Assembly (NCBI GenBank): GCA_017501545.1
Contig: JAFVWS010000046.1
Span: 1-36,976, forward strand
Length of the DNA: 36,976 nt
Reading direction: 5' to 3'
From: Clostridia bacterium
Lineage (GTDB): Bacteria; Bacillota; Clostridia; Oscillospirales; CAG-272
Part shown: in pieces, positions 24,216-32,858 of the stretch
Layout of the letters: each line of letters opens with the position of its first letter
Numbering within the stretch: the first letter of the stretch is position 1
Made by a program: the position numbers and the translations under genes
Notes under the pieces: model-generated
Databases searched by the model: none
Told to the model about the DNA's origin: nothing
The model's input: only the letters and a program-made list of their open reading frames with translations

Positions 24216-24956
24216 ATGAATATAGATATTGTATCAAAGGACAAAAGGTATGAACACCTAAACGTGCTTCTTTGCAAAAACGGCTTCAAATCAAGAATTT
24301 GCAGCTGTATTGAGGTGAATAACCCAAATGTACTGATTTTATCAGTAAGAAATGAGCTTACTGACGGTGAGCTAACAGAGGTGTTTAAAAAAATAAGCCC
24401 ACAAGCAACCGTTTTTTCGGGCAGTGGACATAGAATAAAGGAATATTTTAAGGGCAAGGTCATAGACTATTCAAAAAATGAGGATTTTTTAGAAAAAAAT
24501 GCTTATTTGACAGCTGAGGCTATGGTATCTATTTGGCACTCTGAATTATTGGAGTCTCCCAAAGAAAAAATGATACTAATCAGTGGCTACGGAAGGATAG
24601 GAAAGCACCTTGCCCATATATTTTCCTCGCTTGGCGCAAAAATTTATGTTTTCGCACGCAGAAATGAGGTAAAGGAAGAGATATTAAAGGACGGATATAT
24701 TCCTGTGTCTCTTGATTTCTCAAGCGAGGTGGATGCTATATTTAATACAGTTCCTGCGACTATTTTTTCAAAGGAGCAAATTGAAAAAATACCACAAGAG
24801 GTATCACTTTTTGACCTTGCTTCAATTTGTGGATTTGAAGACAAGTCGCGCGTAAAATTTGCCCTTGGCTTGCCTGGAAAAATCCTACCAAATGGAGCAG
24901 GGCAAGTAGTATACGAGACTATTTTAGCTTTTCTTTTGCGAGAAAGGACAATTTGA
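24216..24956 (+). CDS. dpaA: Dipicolinate synthase subunit A
   Basis: Homologue of SpoVFA. With DpaB it oxidises dihydrodipicolinate to dipicolinic acid in the mother cell, for loading into the spore core. 246 residues, shorter than the roughly 295 of Bacillus; the N-terminal part is compact. The NAD-binding Rossmann motif is ISGYGRIGKHLAHIFSSLGAKIYVFAR (about 128-154), followed by VDAIFNTVPATIFSKEQIEKIP, LFDLASICGFED and the family end ALGLPGKILPNGAGQVVYETI. AAGGAAAAG precedes the ATG. The stop overlaps the dpaB start by one base. Confidence 0.88.
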   Translation: MNIDIVSKDKRYEHLNVLLCKNGFKSRICSCIEVNNPNVLILSVRNELTDGELTEVFKKISPQATVFSGSGHRIKEYFKGKVIDYSKNEDFLEKNAYLTAEAMVSIWHSELLESPKEKMILISGYGRIGKHLAHIFSSLGAKIYVFARRNEVKEEILKDGYIPVSLDFSSEVDAIFNTVPATIFSKEQIEKIPQEVSLFDLASICGFEDKSRVKFALGLPGKILPNGAGQVVYETILAFLLRERTI

Positions 24957-25516
24957 TGATTGGATACGCATTTTGTGGCTCATTTTGCACTCATAAAAGG
25001 AGTATAGATGAGCTAACTCATTTGAAGGAAAAAGGATACGATATTTTACCAATAATGAGTGAAAATGTATATAACACCTCAACACGCTTTGGCACAAGCA
25101 GAGACTTAATTTCTAAAGTAGAAAGCATAACACAAAATAAGGTTATAAATTCGATAGTTGAGGCAGAGCCATTAGGGCCGAAAATACACCTTGATGCGCT
25201 TGTGATTGCACCATGCACAGGCAATACGCTTGCTAAAATGGCAAGGGGAATTACAGATACCGCCGTTACAATGGCAGCAAAGGCACATTTAAGGTCAGAC
25301 CGCCCTTTAATAATAGCACTTTGCTCAAACGATGCTCTCTCGGCAAATCTACAAAATATAAGCATTTTGCTTGAAAGAAAAAACGTTTATTTCGTGCCTC
25401 TTATGCAGGACGACCCAAAGAATAAGCCCCATTCCTTGGTGTGTGATTTTTCCTTACTTGAAATGACTCTAAATTTTGCACTACAAGGAAAGCAAATACA
25501 ACCACTATTTAAATAA
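24956..25516 (+). CDS. dpaB: Dipicolinate synthase subunit B
   Basis: Homologue of SpoVFB, a flavoprotein-fold subunit of 186 residues. Landmarks are IGYAFCGSFCTHKRSIDELTHLKEKGYDILPIMSENVYNTSTRFG, then PLGPKIHLDALVIAPCTGNTLAKMARGITDTAVTMAAKAHLR and PLIIALCSNDALSAN, FVPLMQDDP. A TTG one codon earlier (24953) is possible, but the ATG at 24956 (TGATG overlap with dpaA) has AAAGGA at the right distance. Translation is probably coupled to dpaA. A strong hairpin follows. Confidence 0.93.
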   Translation: MIGYAFCGSFCTHKRSIDELTHLKEKGYDILPIMSENVYNTSTRFGTSRDLISKVESITQNKVINSIVEAEPLGPKIHLDALVIAPCTGNTLAKMARGITDTAVTMAAKAHLRSDRPLIIALCSNDALSANLQNISILLERKNVYFVPLMQDDPKNKPHSLVCDFSLLEMTLNFALQGKQIQPLFK

Positions 25517-25542
25517 AAAGCCGTGGATTTCCACGGCTTTTT
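25515..25542. terminator. Bidirectional terminator
   Basis: A perfect 12 bp stem (25515-25526 with 25531-25542), loop ATTT, with A/T-runs on both sides. It serves the convergent dpaB and trmL. Confidence 0.92.
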
Positions 25543-26019
25543 TTATTCAACATACGCTTCGTCAAGACCTTTAAAATTCTTTTGTCTTAAATACTCATAT
25601 GTAGCAATAGCTACTGAGTTTGATTGATTTAGAGAGCGCAGCCCCCTCTTCATTGGAATTCTAAGCGTTTTTTCACTGTATTTTTCAATTAAATCCTCTG
25701 GTAGCCCACAGCTTTCGCGACCGAAGAATAAGTACACATCATCTCTATAATTTATGTCGGTGTAGCAGTGCTTTGCCTTTTTTGTAAAAAGGTAAAAGTC
25801 GCATCCCTCGTTCTTTTGCCAAAATTCCTCTATGTTATCGTAGTATCTTATATCTAAATGAAACCAATAGTCCATGCCAGCACGCTTAAGTTTTGCATTG
25901 TCAATTTCAAATCCAAACGGGCGAATCATATGTAAAACAGCACCACTTGATGCACAGGTGCGAGCTATGTTTCCTGTATTTTGTGGAATTTCAGGCTCGA
26001 GTAAAACAATATTAAGCAT
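25543..26019 (-). CDS. trmL: tRNA (cytidine(34)-2'-O)-methyltransferase TrmL
   Basis: SPOUT-class enzyme, 158 residues, that methylates the 2'-O of the wobble base C/U34 in certain leucine tRNAs. Landmarks are NIVLLEPEIPQNTGNIARTCASSGAVLHMI, RAGMDYW, YLFFGRESCGLPEDLI and the knot end RIPMKRGLRSLNQSNSVAIATYEYLRQ. GGAGG precedes the ATG. It is divergent from secA and convergent with dpaB. Confidence 0.93.
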   Translation of the reverse strand: MLNIVLLEPEIPQNTGNIARTCASSGAVLHMIRPFGFEIDNAKLKRAGMDYWFHLDIRYYDNIEEFWQKNEGCDFYLFTKKAKHCYTDINYRDDVYLFFGRESCGLPEDLIEKYSEKTLRIPMKRGLRSLNQSNSVAIATYEYLRQKNFKGLDEAYVE

Positions 26020-26188
26020 TTAAATCCTCCAGAAGCTTGAGTGATATTATTTTACGATATTTTGCTGGCAAAATCAATGATATTTTAAATAAATCGCAAA
26101 ATTTTAAAATAAATGTGGAAAAAATAATTTTTTGTGTTATAATTATTCTGTATAATTATTGCGTAATTATGGAAGGAAATCATAATTA

Positions 26189-28933
26189 ATGGGAAACATT
26201 GTTAAAGAAATTGGCAGATATAGTGCCAAGCAAATAAAAAAAATCACTCCTATTGTTGATGCCATTGAGGCACTTAGTGAGGAGTATTCAAATAAAACAG
26301 ATGATGAGCTAAAGGCAAAAACTGCCGAGTTTAAGGCGCGCCTTCAAAATGGTGAAAGCCTTGATGACATTTTGCCAGAGGCTTTTGCCACCGTGCGTGA
26401 GGCTTCACATCGTGTGCTTGGAAAGCGTCCATTTAGAGTACAGCTTATGTGTGGTATTCTTTTGCATCAGGGCAGAGTCGCTGAGATGAAAACTGGTGAG
26501 GGTAAAACGCTTGTTGCTGTTTTGCCATCATATCTTAACGCGCTTACTGGAAAGGGCGTTCACGTCGTAACAGTAAACGATTATCTTGCTCGCCTTGGCT
26601 GTGAGGAAATGGGTAGAGTTCATGAGTTTCTTGGACTTACAACAGGTCTTGTCGTTCACGGTCAAACAAGAGAGCAAAAGCAAAAGGCATATAATTCAGA
26701 TATTACCTATGGTACAAACAATGAGTTCGGCTTTGACTACCTACGTGATAATATGGTTATTTACAAAAAGGATATGGCGCAAAGGGGTCATAACTTTGCG
26801 ATTGTCGACGAGGTTGACTCAATCCTCATCGATGAAGCAAGAACACCACTTATTATCTCAGGTGCTGGTAGAAAATCAACCGACCTTTACGATAGGGCAG
26901 ACGCTTGCGTAGCTAAGCTTTCTAAATTTACTATCAAAGAGCTTGATATGAAGGTTGAGCACGACGATATTACACAAGACTATATTCTTGACGAAAAGGC
27001 AAGGACAACAACTCTTACAAAGCATGGTATTGCAAAGGTAGAAGCATTTTTTGAAATTGAAAACCTTGCAGCACCTGAAAATTCTGAGCTTTATCACCAT
27101 GTCCAACAAGCACTCAAGGCGCGTGGCCTTATGCAACGTGACACTGACTATGTAATCAAGGATGGACAGGTAGTAATTGTTGATACCTTTACAGGTCGTT
27201 TAATGCCAGGACGTAGATATTCTGATGGCTTGCATCAAGCAATTGAGGCAAAGGAAAAGGTTAAAATTCAAAGAGAAAACCGTACAATTGCTACAATTAC
27301 CTTCCAAAACTATTTTAGAATGTATAAAAAGCTCTCTGGTATGACTGGTACAGCGCTTTCTGAGGATATGGAATTCCGTGAGATTTATAACCTTGACGTT
27401 GTAGTTGTTCCAACAAACAAGCCTATGATAAGAGAGGACTATAACGATAGAGTTTATAAGACAATTGCAGGTAAGGACAGGGCAGTTATTAATCAAATTA
27501 AGGAGTGCCACGCAAAGGGACAACCTGTTCTTGTTGGTACTGTTTCAATTGAAAAATCTGAGGCTCTTTCAAGAAAGCTAAAGGGTGCAGGTATTCCTCA
27601 TACAGTTCTTAATGCTAAATATCATGAAAGAGAAGCCGAAATCGTTGCGCAAGCAGGTAAATTCGGTGCCGTTACTATTTCTACAAATATGGCAGGACGT
27701 GGTACTGACATTATGCTCGGTGGTAATGCTGAATATTTAGCTAAGCAAAAGATGAGAAAGGACGGCTATGACGAGGCTACAATTGCATTAGCAACAGGTA
27801 GCTCACAGTCAGTTAGCGAGGAGGTCTTTGCTGCACGCGCTGTATTTAAGGAGCTTTACGAGAAATTTAAGGTTGAAATTGAGCCCGAGGCTCAAAAGGT
27901 TAGAGAAGCTGGCGGTCTATTTATAATTGGAACTGAAAGACACGAAAGCCGTCGTATCGATAACCAGCTAAGAGGACGCTCTGGACGTCAGGGTGACCCT
28001 GGCGAATCACGCTTCTTCATCTCTCTTGAGGACGACCTTATGCGTCTTTTCGGAAGCGAGAGAATTATAGGACTTGTTTCACGCTTTGGACTTGATGAGG
28101 ACACACCAATTGACGCAAAAATCCTTTCGGGTCAAATTGAAAAGGCTCAGAAGCGTCTTGAGGATAGAAACTTCTCACGCAGAAAAACAGTGCTTTCATA
28201 CGATGACGTTATGAACCAGCAAAGAAATGTTATCTACTCACAGCGCTATGACGTTTTGGACGGCGCAGACCTTAAGGAAAAAATTGAGGATATGATTAAG
28301 TCCACTATTGCAGATGCAGTAGAATACCATACACTCTATGACCGTGATAGCTGGGAGCTTGAGGCTCTTAAAAGCAAATATATGGGTCTATTATGTAGCC
28401 CAGAGGATTTCACTGATGCTAAAATTACAAGAGATGAAATTCAAAAGACACTTACTGAGCGCGCAATTGAGCTTTGGAAAAGCAAGGAAGCGCAGTTTGG
28501 CGAGGAAGCAATGCGCGAAATTGAGCGCGTAATTTTGCTTCGCAACGTTGACGAAAAATGGATGGATCACTTGGAGGCAATGGACGATCTACGCGATAGC
28601 ATAGGACTTCAAGCATATGCACAAAGAGATCCACTAAATGAATATAAGCTCTCAGGTGCTGAGCTATTTGATGATATGATAGTTTCCGTAAGAAATGACA
28701 CAGTCAGAGGTGTTTTGACTGTCGTTCCAAAGGAAAAGCCAATTGAGCGTGTTCAGGTTGTCAAGCCAACTGACGAGGGCTTTATGAAGCTTGGTCAAAG
28801 AAAGGTTTCAAGACCTTCAAAGCCAGCTCCTGTAAGAAACGAGGAAAAGGTTGGAAGAAATGACCCATGTCCTTGTGGAAGTGGAAAGAAATATAAAAAA
28901 TGCTGTGGCGCTAACACAGCCGATGGAGAATAA
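26189..28933 (+). CDS. secA: Protein translocase ATPase SecA
   Basis: Motor that drives unfolded preproteins through SecYEG; 914 residues. Walker A at 100-107 (MKTGEGKT), [27 protein letters not shown]-type box [20 protein letters not shown], preprotein-crosslinking domain (about 230-370), [17 protein letters not shown] and [11 protein letters not shown] in the second motor domain, the helical scaffold region with [16 protein letters not shown], and a C-terminal zinc site (C894, C896, C905, C906: [13 protein letters not shown]) that binds SecB or ribosome and lipid in relatives. Two TATAATTATT copies (26138-26147 and 26151-26160) lie upstream and may hold the -10. Two membrane proteins follow closely and may be co-transcribed. 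Confidence 0.98.
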   Translation: MGNIVKEIGRYSAKQIKKITPIVDAIEALSEEYSNKTDDELKAKTAEFKARLQNGESLDDILPEAFATVREASHRVLGKRPFRVQLMCGILLHQGRVAEMKTGEGKTLVAVLPSYLNALTGKGVHVVTVNDYLARLGCEEMGRVHEFLGLTTGLVVHGQTREQKQKAYNSDITYGTNNEFGFDYLRDNMVIYKKDMAQRGHNFAIVDEVDSILIDEARTPLIISGAGRKSTDLYDRADACVAKLSKFTIKELDMKVEHDDITQDYILDEKARTTTLTKHGIAKVEAFFEIENLAAPENSELYHHVQQALKARGLMQRDTDYVIKDGQVVIVDTFTGRLMPGRRYSDGLHQAIEAKEKVKIQRENRTIATITFQNYFRMYKKLSGMTGTALSEDMEFREIYNLDVVVVPTNKPMIREDYNDRVYKTIAGKDRAVINQIKECHAKGQPVLVGTVSIEKSEALSRKLKGAGIPHTVLNAKYHEREAEIVAQAGKFGAVTISTNMAGRGTDIMLGGNAEYLAKQKMRKDGYDEATIALATGSSQSVSEEVFAARAVFKELYEKFKVEIEPEAQKVREAGGLFIIGTERHESRRIDNQLRGRSGRQGDPGESRFFISLEDDLMRLFGSERIIGLVSRFGLDEDTPIDAKILSGQIEKAQKRLEDRNFSRRKTVLSYDDVMNQQRNVIYSQRYDVLDGADLKEKIEDMIKSTIADAVEYHTLYDRDSWELEALKSKYMGLLCSPEDFTDAKITRDEIQKTLTERAIELWKSKEAQFGEEAMREIERVILLRNVDEKWMDHLEAMDDLRDSIGLQAYAQRDPLNEYKLSGAELFDDMIVSVRNDTVRGVLTVVPKEKPIERVQVVKPTDEGFMKLGQRKVSRPSKPAPVRNEEKVGRNDPCPCGSGKKYKKCCGANTADGE

Positions 28934-28935
28934 TA

Positions 28936-29571
28936 ATGGGCTTTGGTCTTTTATTCATAGGTTATTTTATAACCTACTTAGGGGCATTTGTCCCTCAAAT
29001 ATCTACCTTTACGTATATTTTGGGTGCAGGTGTAATATTGTTTTCACTTCGTAAGCTCATTTACGAAAACAAGCTGTTTATCGTAAGCGCGTCAGTTGCA
29101 CTTTTACTTGAAATATCAAGCATTATTTCCTTGGGAATACAAATTTTCTCAGGAAACGATGCAAATTTGGTAGCCACAATTTTACTTTATGTTGCGCACG
29201 CAAGTGCATTTGCACTGAATATTCTTTTGATGCTTTCAATTATGCTTCTTGCAAAAGAGGTTGAGCTAAAGCATCTTGTGCGTATGACACTTGTTAATAC
29301 AGCGTTTGTCGCAATAGGAGCAGTGCTTTTTATCCCTTGCGAAATTGTGACAAATAAGGACGTGCTTTTCGGCTTGTCCGTTGCATTAACAGCAGTAAAA
29401 ATCATTTACTCTGTGTTTTCTCTTGTTATCATTTTCAATTCTTATATGCGTATATGCTATGAGGGAGATGAAAAAATGCAGAAATCAACCACAGGAGTTC
29501 CAATTTTGGATTCACTTAACAAGCTAACAGACAAGATATTTTCTAAAAAGGGGAAGGGGGGCAAAAAATGA
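28936..29571 (+). CDS. Unknown multi-spanning membrane protein
   Basis: Protein of 211 residues, mostly hydrophobic, with about six to seven predicted membrane segments between residues 1 and 170 and a basic cytoplasmic tail (about 172-211, ending KKGKGGKK). I do not recognise the family. It starts 2 bases after secA and overlaps the next gene by 4 bases (ATGA), so the two unknown genes are translationally coupled. No catalytic motif is seen. Confidence 0.8.
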   Translation: MGFGLLFIGYFITYLGAFVPQISTFTYILGAGVILFSLRKLIYENKLFIVSASVALLLEISSIISLGIQIFSGNDANLVATILLYVAHASAFALNILLMLSIMLLAKEVELKHLVRMTLVNTAFVAIGAVLFIPCEIVTNKDVLFGLSVALTAVKIIYSVFSLVIIFNSYMRICYEGDEKMQKSTTGVPILDSLNKLTDKIFSKKGKGGKK

Positions 29572-30944
29572 AAAAGGTACTTTTTATTATAGCCTTTATC
29601 ATATTGTCAAACCCAATCATATCAAACGTTGATATCTTGCCCGATTTTCTTGCCTATGCACTTATAATGTTAGCGCTATCCAAGCCAACGTATTATGACC
29701 AAAAGGCGCTTTCTGCGTATAGATGTGCAAGAAATATGCTTTTTATGTCAGTTTTAAGGCTTGTAAGCTTCTATTTAACAACTGTAATAATTGATGCTTC
29801 ACTTTCACTTGTATTCTCATTTGCATTATTTGTAGTTGAGATGGTGTTTGGAATACCATTTATTATTAAGCTGTTCGACTATTTTGGCGACAGGGCATTA
29901 AAGACGGATAATAAATTTGCTTTAAAGGTTGTTGATAAATTTAAGATAGTAACAATAGTTCTATTTTCACTAAGACTGCTTTTGTCAACGTTGCCAGACT
30001 TTATTTTGCTCACCGTGACAGACCCATTAAACGATATGTCTCGCTTCCGTCCTGTGCTAATCGTGCTTGCAGCTCTTGCCTCACTAATAGTTACACTTGT
30101 TTGGATTCCACTTGAAATTGTTCTAATTGCAAGGCTATTCAATAAAAAGGAAAGTGAGCTTGCGAAAGCAACGCTTGATGCAGAGGTAAAGCACAAGGCG
30201 CTACAATATGGGTATAAAGCACATAAAAGAGCATTTATATTAATAGGGATACTTGTCCTTAGTGTCATCGAAATTAGAATAAACAATCTAAACGTAATGT
30301 TTAATACAGCATTACCGCTTGTATTTATTGCCACATACTTACTTTTCCTCCTTTTAAAATACATTAAGGTTGATAAAATGTTTTATGTGTTGTGTGGCGT
30401 TACTTTTGCACAGTTAGTTGCAAACGTAATTGCAAGGGTAGTGACAAGAAAGTATTTTGAAAGCTATACACTCGTTAGCATTTTTAAGGTTTCGCAGGCT
30501 GAAACAATGTACTATTCAATAATTCCGTTATTGCTAATAAGCTCACTTTTGTTCCTTGGTACAGCTTCATTAATGCTATATTTGCTTATCAAAAACGGAA
30601 AAACTGCGTTAGAAGAGCATACCCCGATACTAATGCCAAACACTGATTCAGCGTATACAGTAAAGGATTATGTAAAAAAGCTACGCATTTTCGGTATTAT
30701 TACAACTGCGCTGTGTGCAGTAAGCTCGGTATTCACACCGATAGTTTTTGGAATATTGCCACATATTGATTCACCACTAAGGCTTCAAATCTTTGGCCTT
30801 AGCCTAAATCTTTATGTTTTCCAATGGGCAATACCACTACAAATGCTTTTTACAGGCGCATTTATCGTGATGTTTATTGCAACCTTGACTATAATTTACG
30901 AAAGCTCCTACAAAAAGCTAAAATATGCAATTTCACTATTATAA
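29568..30944 (+). CDS. Unknown polytopic membrane protein
   Basis: Protein of 458 residues with roughly ten hydrophobic segments, in two similar-sized blocks separated by a charged, Lys-rich stretch (about 190-222, RLFNKKESELAKATLDAEVKHKALQYGYKAHKR). The short N-terminal piece NPIISNVDILPDFLAYALIMLAL recalls small integral proteins in which a polar Asp-Pro loop sits between helices. No transporter signature is clear to me. It partners the preceding small membrane gene, and a terminator follows. Confidence 0.8.
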   Translation: MKKVLFIIAFIILSNPIISNVDILPDFLAYALIMLALSKPTYYDQKALSAYRCARNMLFMSVLRLVSFYLTTVIIDASLSLVFSFALFVVEMVFGIPFIIKLFDYFGDRALKTDNKFALKVVDKFKIVTIVLFSLRLLLSTLPDFILLTVTDPLNDMSRFRPVLIVLAALASLIVTLVWIPLEIVLIARLFNKKESELAKATLDAEVKHKALQYGYKAHKRAFILIGILVLSVIEIRINNLNVMFNTALPLVFIATYLLFLLLKYIKVDKMFYVLCGVTFAQLVANVIARVVTRKYFESYTLVSIFKVSQAETMYYSIIPLLLISSLLFLGTASLMLYLLIKNGKTALEEHTPILMPNTDSAYTVKDYVKKLRIFGIITTALCAVSSVFTPIVFGILPHIDSPLRLQIFGLSLNLYVFQWAIPLQMLFTGAFIVMFIATLTIIYESSYKKLKYAISLL

Positions 30945-30947
30945 ATT

Positions 30948-30976
30948 AAAAAGCAGACCATTTTGGTCTGCTTTTT
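30948..30976. terminator. Bidirectional terminator
   Basis: A perfect 13 bp stem (30948-30960 with 30964-30976), 3-base loop, T-runs on both strands. It serves the convergent membrane-protein and DUF4367 genes. Confidence 0.92.
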
Positions 30977-30978
30977 AG

Positions 30979-31671
30979 TTATTCGCTCACATCAATTGGC
31001 ACAATGCTTGAAATAATCTTTTCAAGCTCTTCTAAGGAAACACTATCATGGCAATTAATGCTAAAAATGTATTCGCTATCACTCCAAATAGCAAAGTATG
31101 AATTATGTTTGTGCTTATAATATATTGTTTTTCCATTACTTACAAGTGTATGATATTCAGCCTCATTATCCAAGTATATGACAGCATTTTGCAGCTTTGT
31201 TTGTGATAAGGTAATTCCATGTTCACCATTATTCCAATACGTATTAATCAGCGCGGGATGATTTTTAGATATGGTTTTTATATACCCCTTTGGCACATAG
31301 CTTGCTACAAATTCTTGCATTGGCTCTTCCAAATTTTCCTTGTTGTAGTCTCCATTTGATGTTATGAGTATATGGTCCTCGTAAATACTTATCTCATAAA
31401 TATTTATAAAAAAGTTTCTTATCGCATCACTTGCTGAAATAGAAACAATAAGCAATATTGATATAATAGCCGCCACCAAAATTAGAATAAAACGCTTGCC
31501 CAATCCAGTTTTCCTTTTTTCTTTAAATCCATCGGCAAGCTCTCTTACAAAATTATCTACCCTTTCAGAATTGACAATATTTTCGGCAGGAAGAGACTCA
31601 ATATACCTAAGCTCCATCAATTGCGCATCGTATAGAGCACTTTTCAATATTTTTGCTTGATTAATTGTCAT
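30979..31671 (-). CDS. DUF4367 membrane protein, likely anti-sigma factor
   Basis: Single-pass membrane protein of 230 residues. The cytoplasmic N-terminus (1-58, helical, LMELRYIESLPAEN) is the expected sigma-binding part. One membrane helix lies at about 60-80 (FILILVAAIISILLIVSISA), followed by an exported DUF4367 domain (about 110-225) with the family phrase YVPKGY and beta strands (NAVIYLDNE, KTIYYKHKHNSYFAIW, YIFSINC). Genes of this type sit immediately after ECF sigma genes and hold the sigma inactive until an outside signal. Here it overlaps the sigma gene by 4 bases (ATGA). The signal is unknown. A family-context inference, not a direct motif. Confidence 0.8.
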   Translation of the reverse strand: MTINQAKILKSALYDAQLMELRYIESLPAENIVNSERVDNFVRELADGFKEKRKTGLGKRFILILVAAIISILLIVSISASDAIRNFFINIYEISIYEDHILITSNGDYNKENLEEPMQEFVASYVPKGYIKTISKNHPALINTYWNNGEHGITLSQTKLQNAVIYLDNEAEYHTLVSNGKTIYYKHKHNSYFAIWSDSEYIFSINCHDSVSLEELEKIISSIVPIDVSE

Positions 31672-32210
31672 TTTATATTCAACTCCTTGAATTTTTCTTT
31701 AACTAAATCCTTGCCTCGCTTTAACTGCGTTTGCACGGTGCCAAGTGGCTTATCAAGCGCACCTGCTATTTCCTTGGCGGAAAGTCCTACAACGTAGTTA
31801 AGTATTAAAACGTCTCTATATTTTTCATCCATATTTAAAATAAATTTGATTATGTGGTTATACTCATCCTTGCTTATGTATTCCTCTTGCAAATTATCAT
31901 TCTCAGATAAAGAATACTGTGTACTAATATCATAAGAGAAAAATCGGTTTTCTTTTTTTGAAACCTCAATTCCCGCACTTTTTGCAATCTTAGAGATATA
32001 TGTTTTTTGTTGCGTTTCATCTAAGCCTGATATTTTTTCAACGTATTTTGCAATTCTATAAAAGGTAATCTGTGTTGCATCCTCAGCTAAATGATAGTTT
32101 TTTGTTATCTTAACGCAAATAGCAAAAATTATACCCTTGTATTTTTCATAAATTTCAATAAATTTATTTTTGTTATTTTCATCTTCAATTAATGACAAGA
32201 AAATAAGCAT
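31668..32210 (-). CDS. ECF-type RNA polymerase sigma factor
   Basis: Sigma factor of 180 residues with region 2 (NKNKFIEIYEKYKGIIFAICVKITKNYHLAEDATQITFYRIAKYVEKI) and region 4 (LNMDEKYRDVLILNYVVGLSAKEIAGALDKPLGTVQTQLKRGKDLVKEKFKEL), but no region 1 or 3. An open frame extends to 32243, but GAGG before the ATG at 32210 decides the start. Its sigma-A promoter is listed. The target genes are unknown; the exported genes transcribed in the opposite direction are natural candidates. Confidence 0.9.
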   Translation of the reverse strand: MLIFLSLIEDENNKNKFIEIYEKYKGIIFAICVKITKNYHLAEDATQITFYRIAKYVEKISGLDETQQKTYISKIAKSAGIEVSKKENRFFSYDISTQYSLSENDNLQEEYISKDEYNHIIKFILNMDEKYRDVLILNYVVGLSAKEIAGALDKPLGTVQTQLKRGKDLVKEKFKELNIK

Positions 32211-32243
32211 ATCAAAGCACCTCATAATAAGTTGTTCAATCAA

Positions 32244-32272
32244 ATTTTATCATATTAAAAAGTGCTTTGCAA
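32244..32272 (-). promoter_or_regulatory. Sigma-A promoter of ECF sigma operon
   Basis: On the minus strand TTGCAA (32267-32272), a 17 bp spacer and TAAAAT (32244-32249), 34 bases before the sigma gene's ATG. Confidence 0.65.
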
Positions 32273-32310
32273 CTTTTGTCGAAAAATAAAAATAAAAAAT
32301 TTTTAAAATT

Positions 32311-32340
32311 TTGACCCAATTTTGAAATTATAAGTGTTAT
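32311..32340 (+). promoter_or_regulatory. Possible promoter of exported-protein genes
   Basis: TTGACC (32311-32316), an 18 bp spacer and TGTTAT (32335-32340) lie upstream of the secreted protein. The -10 is weak. An ECF-dependent promoter could be in the same stretch, but no clear CGTC-type -10 was found. Confidence 0.35.
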
Positions 32341-32378
32341 TTATAGTGAGAGCAAAAAATGGAAAAGGAGGTGAAAAT

Positions 32379-32792
32379 ATGAAAAAGACATTAGCAGTTG
32401 CGCTTGCACTGGTTTTCTGCATAGTATTAGTTGCACCAACATTTGCTTTAGATACAAGGGTGACACCACGCTATAACAATGTAGATTCAGTAACACCAAG
32501 ATTTTACATAGCAAGCAATGGCGATTCAGTTGTTACTGTTTCTTATCAAGGCTTTGAAGGCATAACAACAAAAGCAACAATTACAACAGTAATTCAAAAG
32601 AAAACTATGTGGTGGTGGAGCGATGTTGATAATACCGATTGGGTTATCGAAATAACCGAGCCATCTGGAGAAGTAGAGCACAGAATCAATCTCAAAAATA
32701 GTGGCACATACCGCTTGGTTTATGAGGTGAGAATTGAAGGTACAGGCGGCGCCACAGAGGTAATATCAGGCGAAATAGAAGATAGCTTCTAA
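32379..32792 (+). CDS. Small secreted beta-rich protein
   Basis: Exported protein of 137 residues. Residues 1-23 are a signal peptide (KKTLAVALALVFCIVLVAPTFA). The mature part is strand-rich, with alternating polar and hydrophobic residues (SVVTVSYQGFEGITTKATITTVIQKKT, TYRLVYEVRI) and a WWW cluster at about 77-79. TPRYNNVDSVTPRFYI resembles a group of small secreted clostridial proteins that I know only as uncharacterised. AAAGGAGGTGA lies 5 bases before this ATG, a near-perfect ribosome site, and overrides the longer frame from 32334. First gene of the exported module, and probably highly translated. Confidence 0.82.
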   Translation: MKKTLAVALALVFCIVLVAPTFALDTRVTPRYNNVDSVTPRFYIASNGDSVVTVSYQGFEGITTKATITTVIQKKTMWWWSDVDNTDWVIEITEPSGEVEHRINLKNSGTYRLVYEVRIEGTGGATEVISGEIEDSF

Positions 32793-32798
32793 AAAAGC

Positions 32799-32829
32799 TC
32801 CAAGGGTAAGAAATTTCCTTGCCCTTGGA
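32799..32829 (+). promoter_or_regulatory. Intergenic hairpin between secreted and protease genes
   Basis: A 12 bp stem with one G-T pair (32799-32810 with 32818-32829) and a 7-base loop. On the plus strand no T-run follows, so it is more likely a partial terminator or an mRNA-end stabiliser that lowers the downstream genes relative to the small secreted protein. The T-run lies on the minus strand, where no gene needs it. Confidence 0.6.
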
Positions 32830-32858
32830 AAATAAAAACAAAGAAAAGGAGAATAAAA

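Noticed and set aside
32267-32282. TGCAACTTTTGTCG as an ECF-type -35 on the plus strand
   Set aside because: It resembles ECF -35 elements, but no CGTC-like -10 follows at 15-17 bases, and the TTGCAA is better explained as the -35 of the divergent sigma gene.
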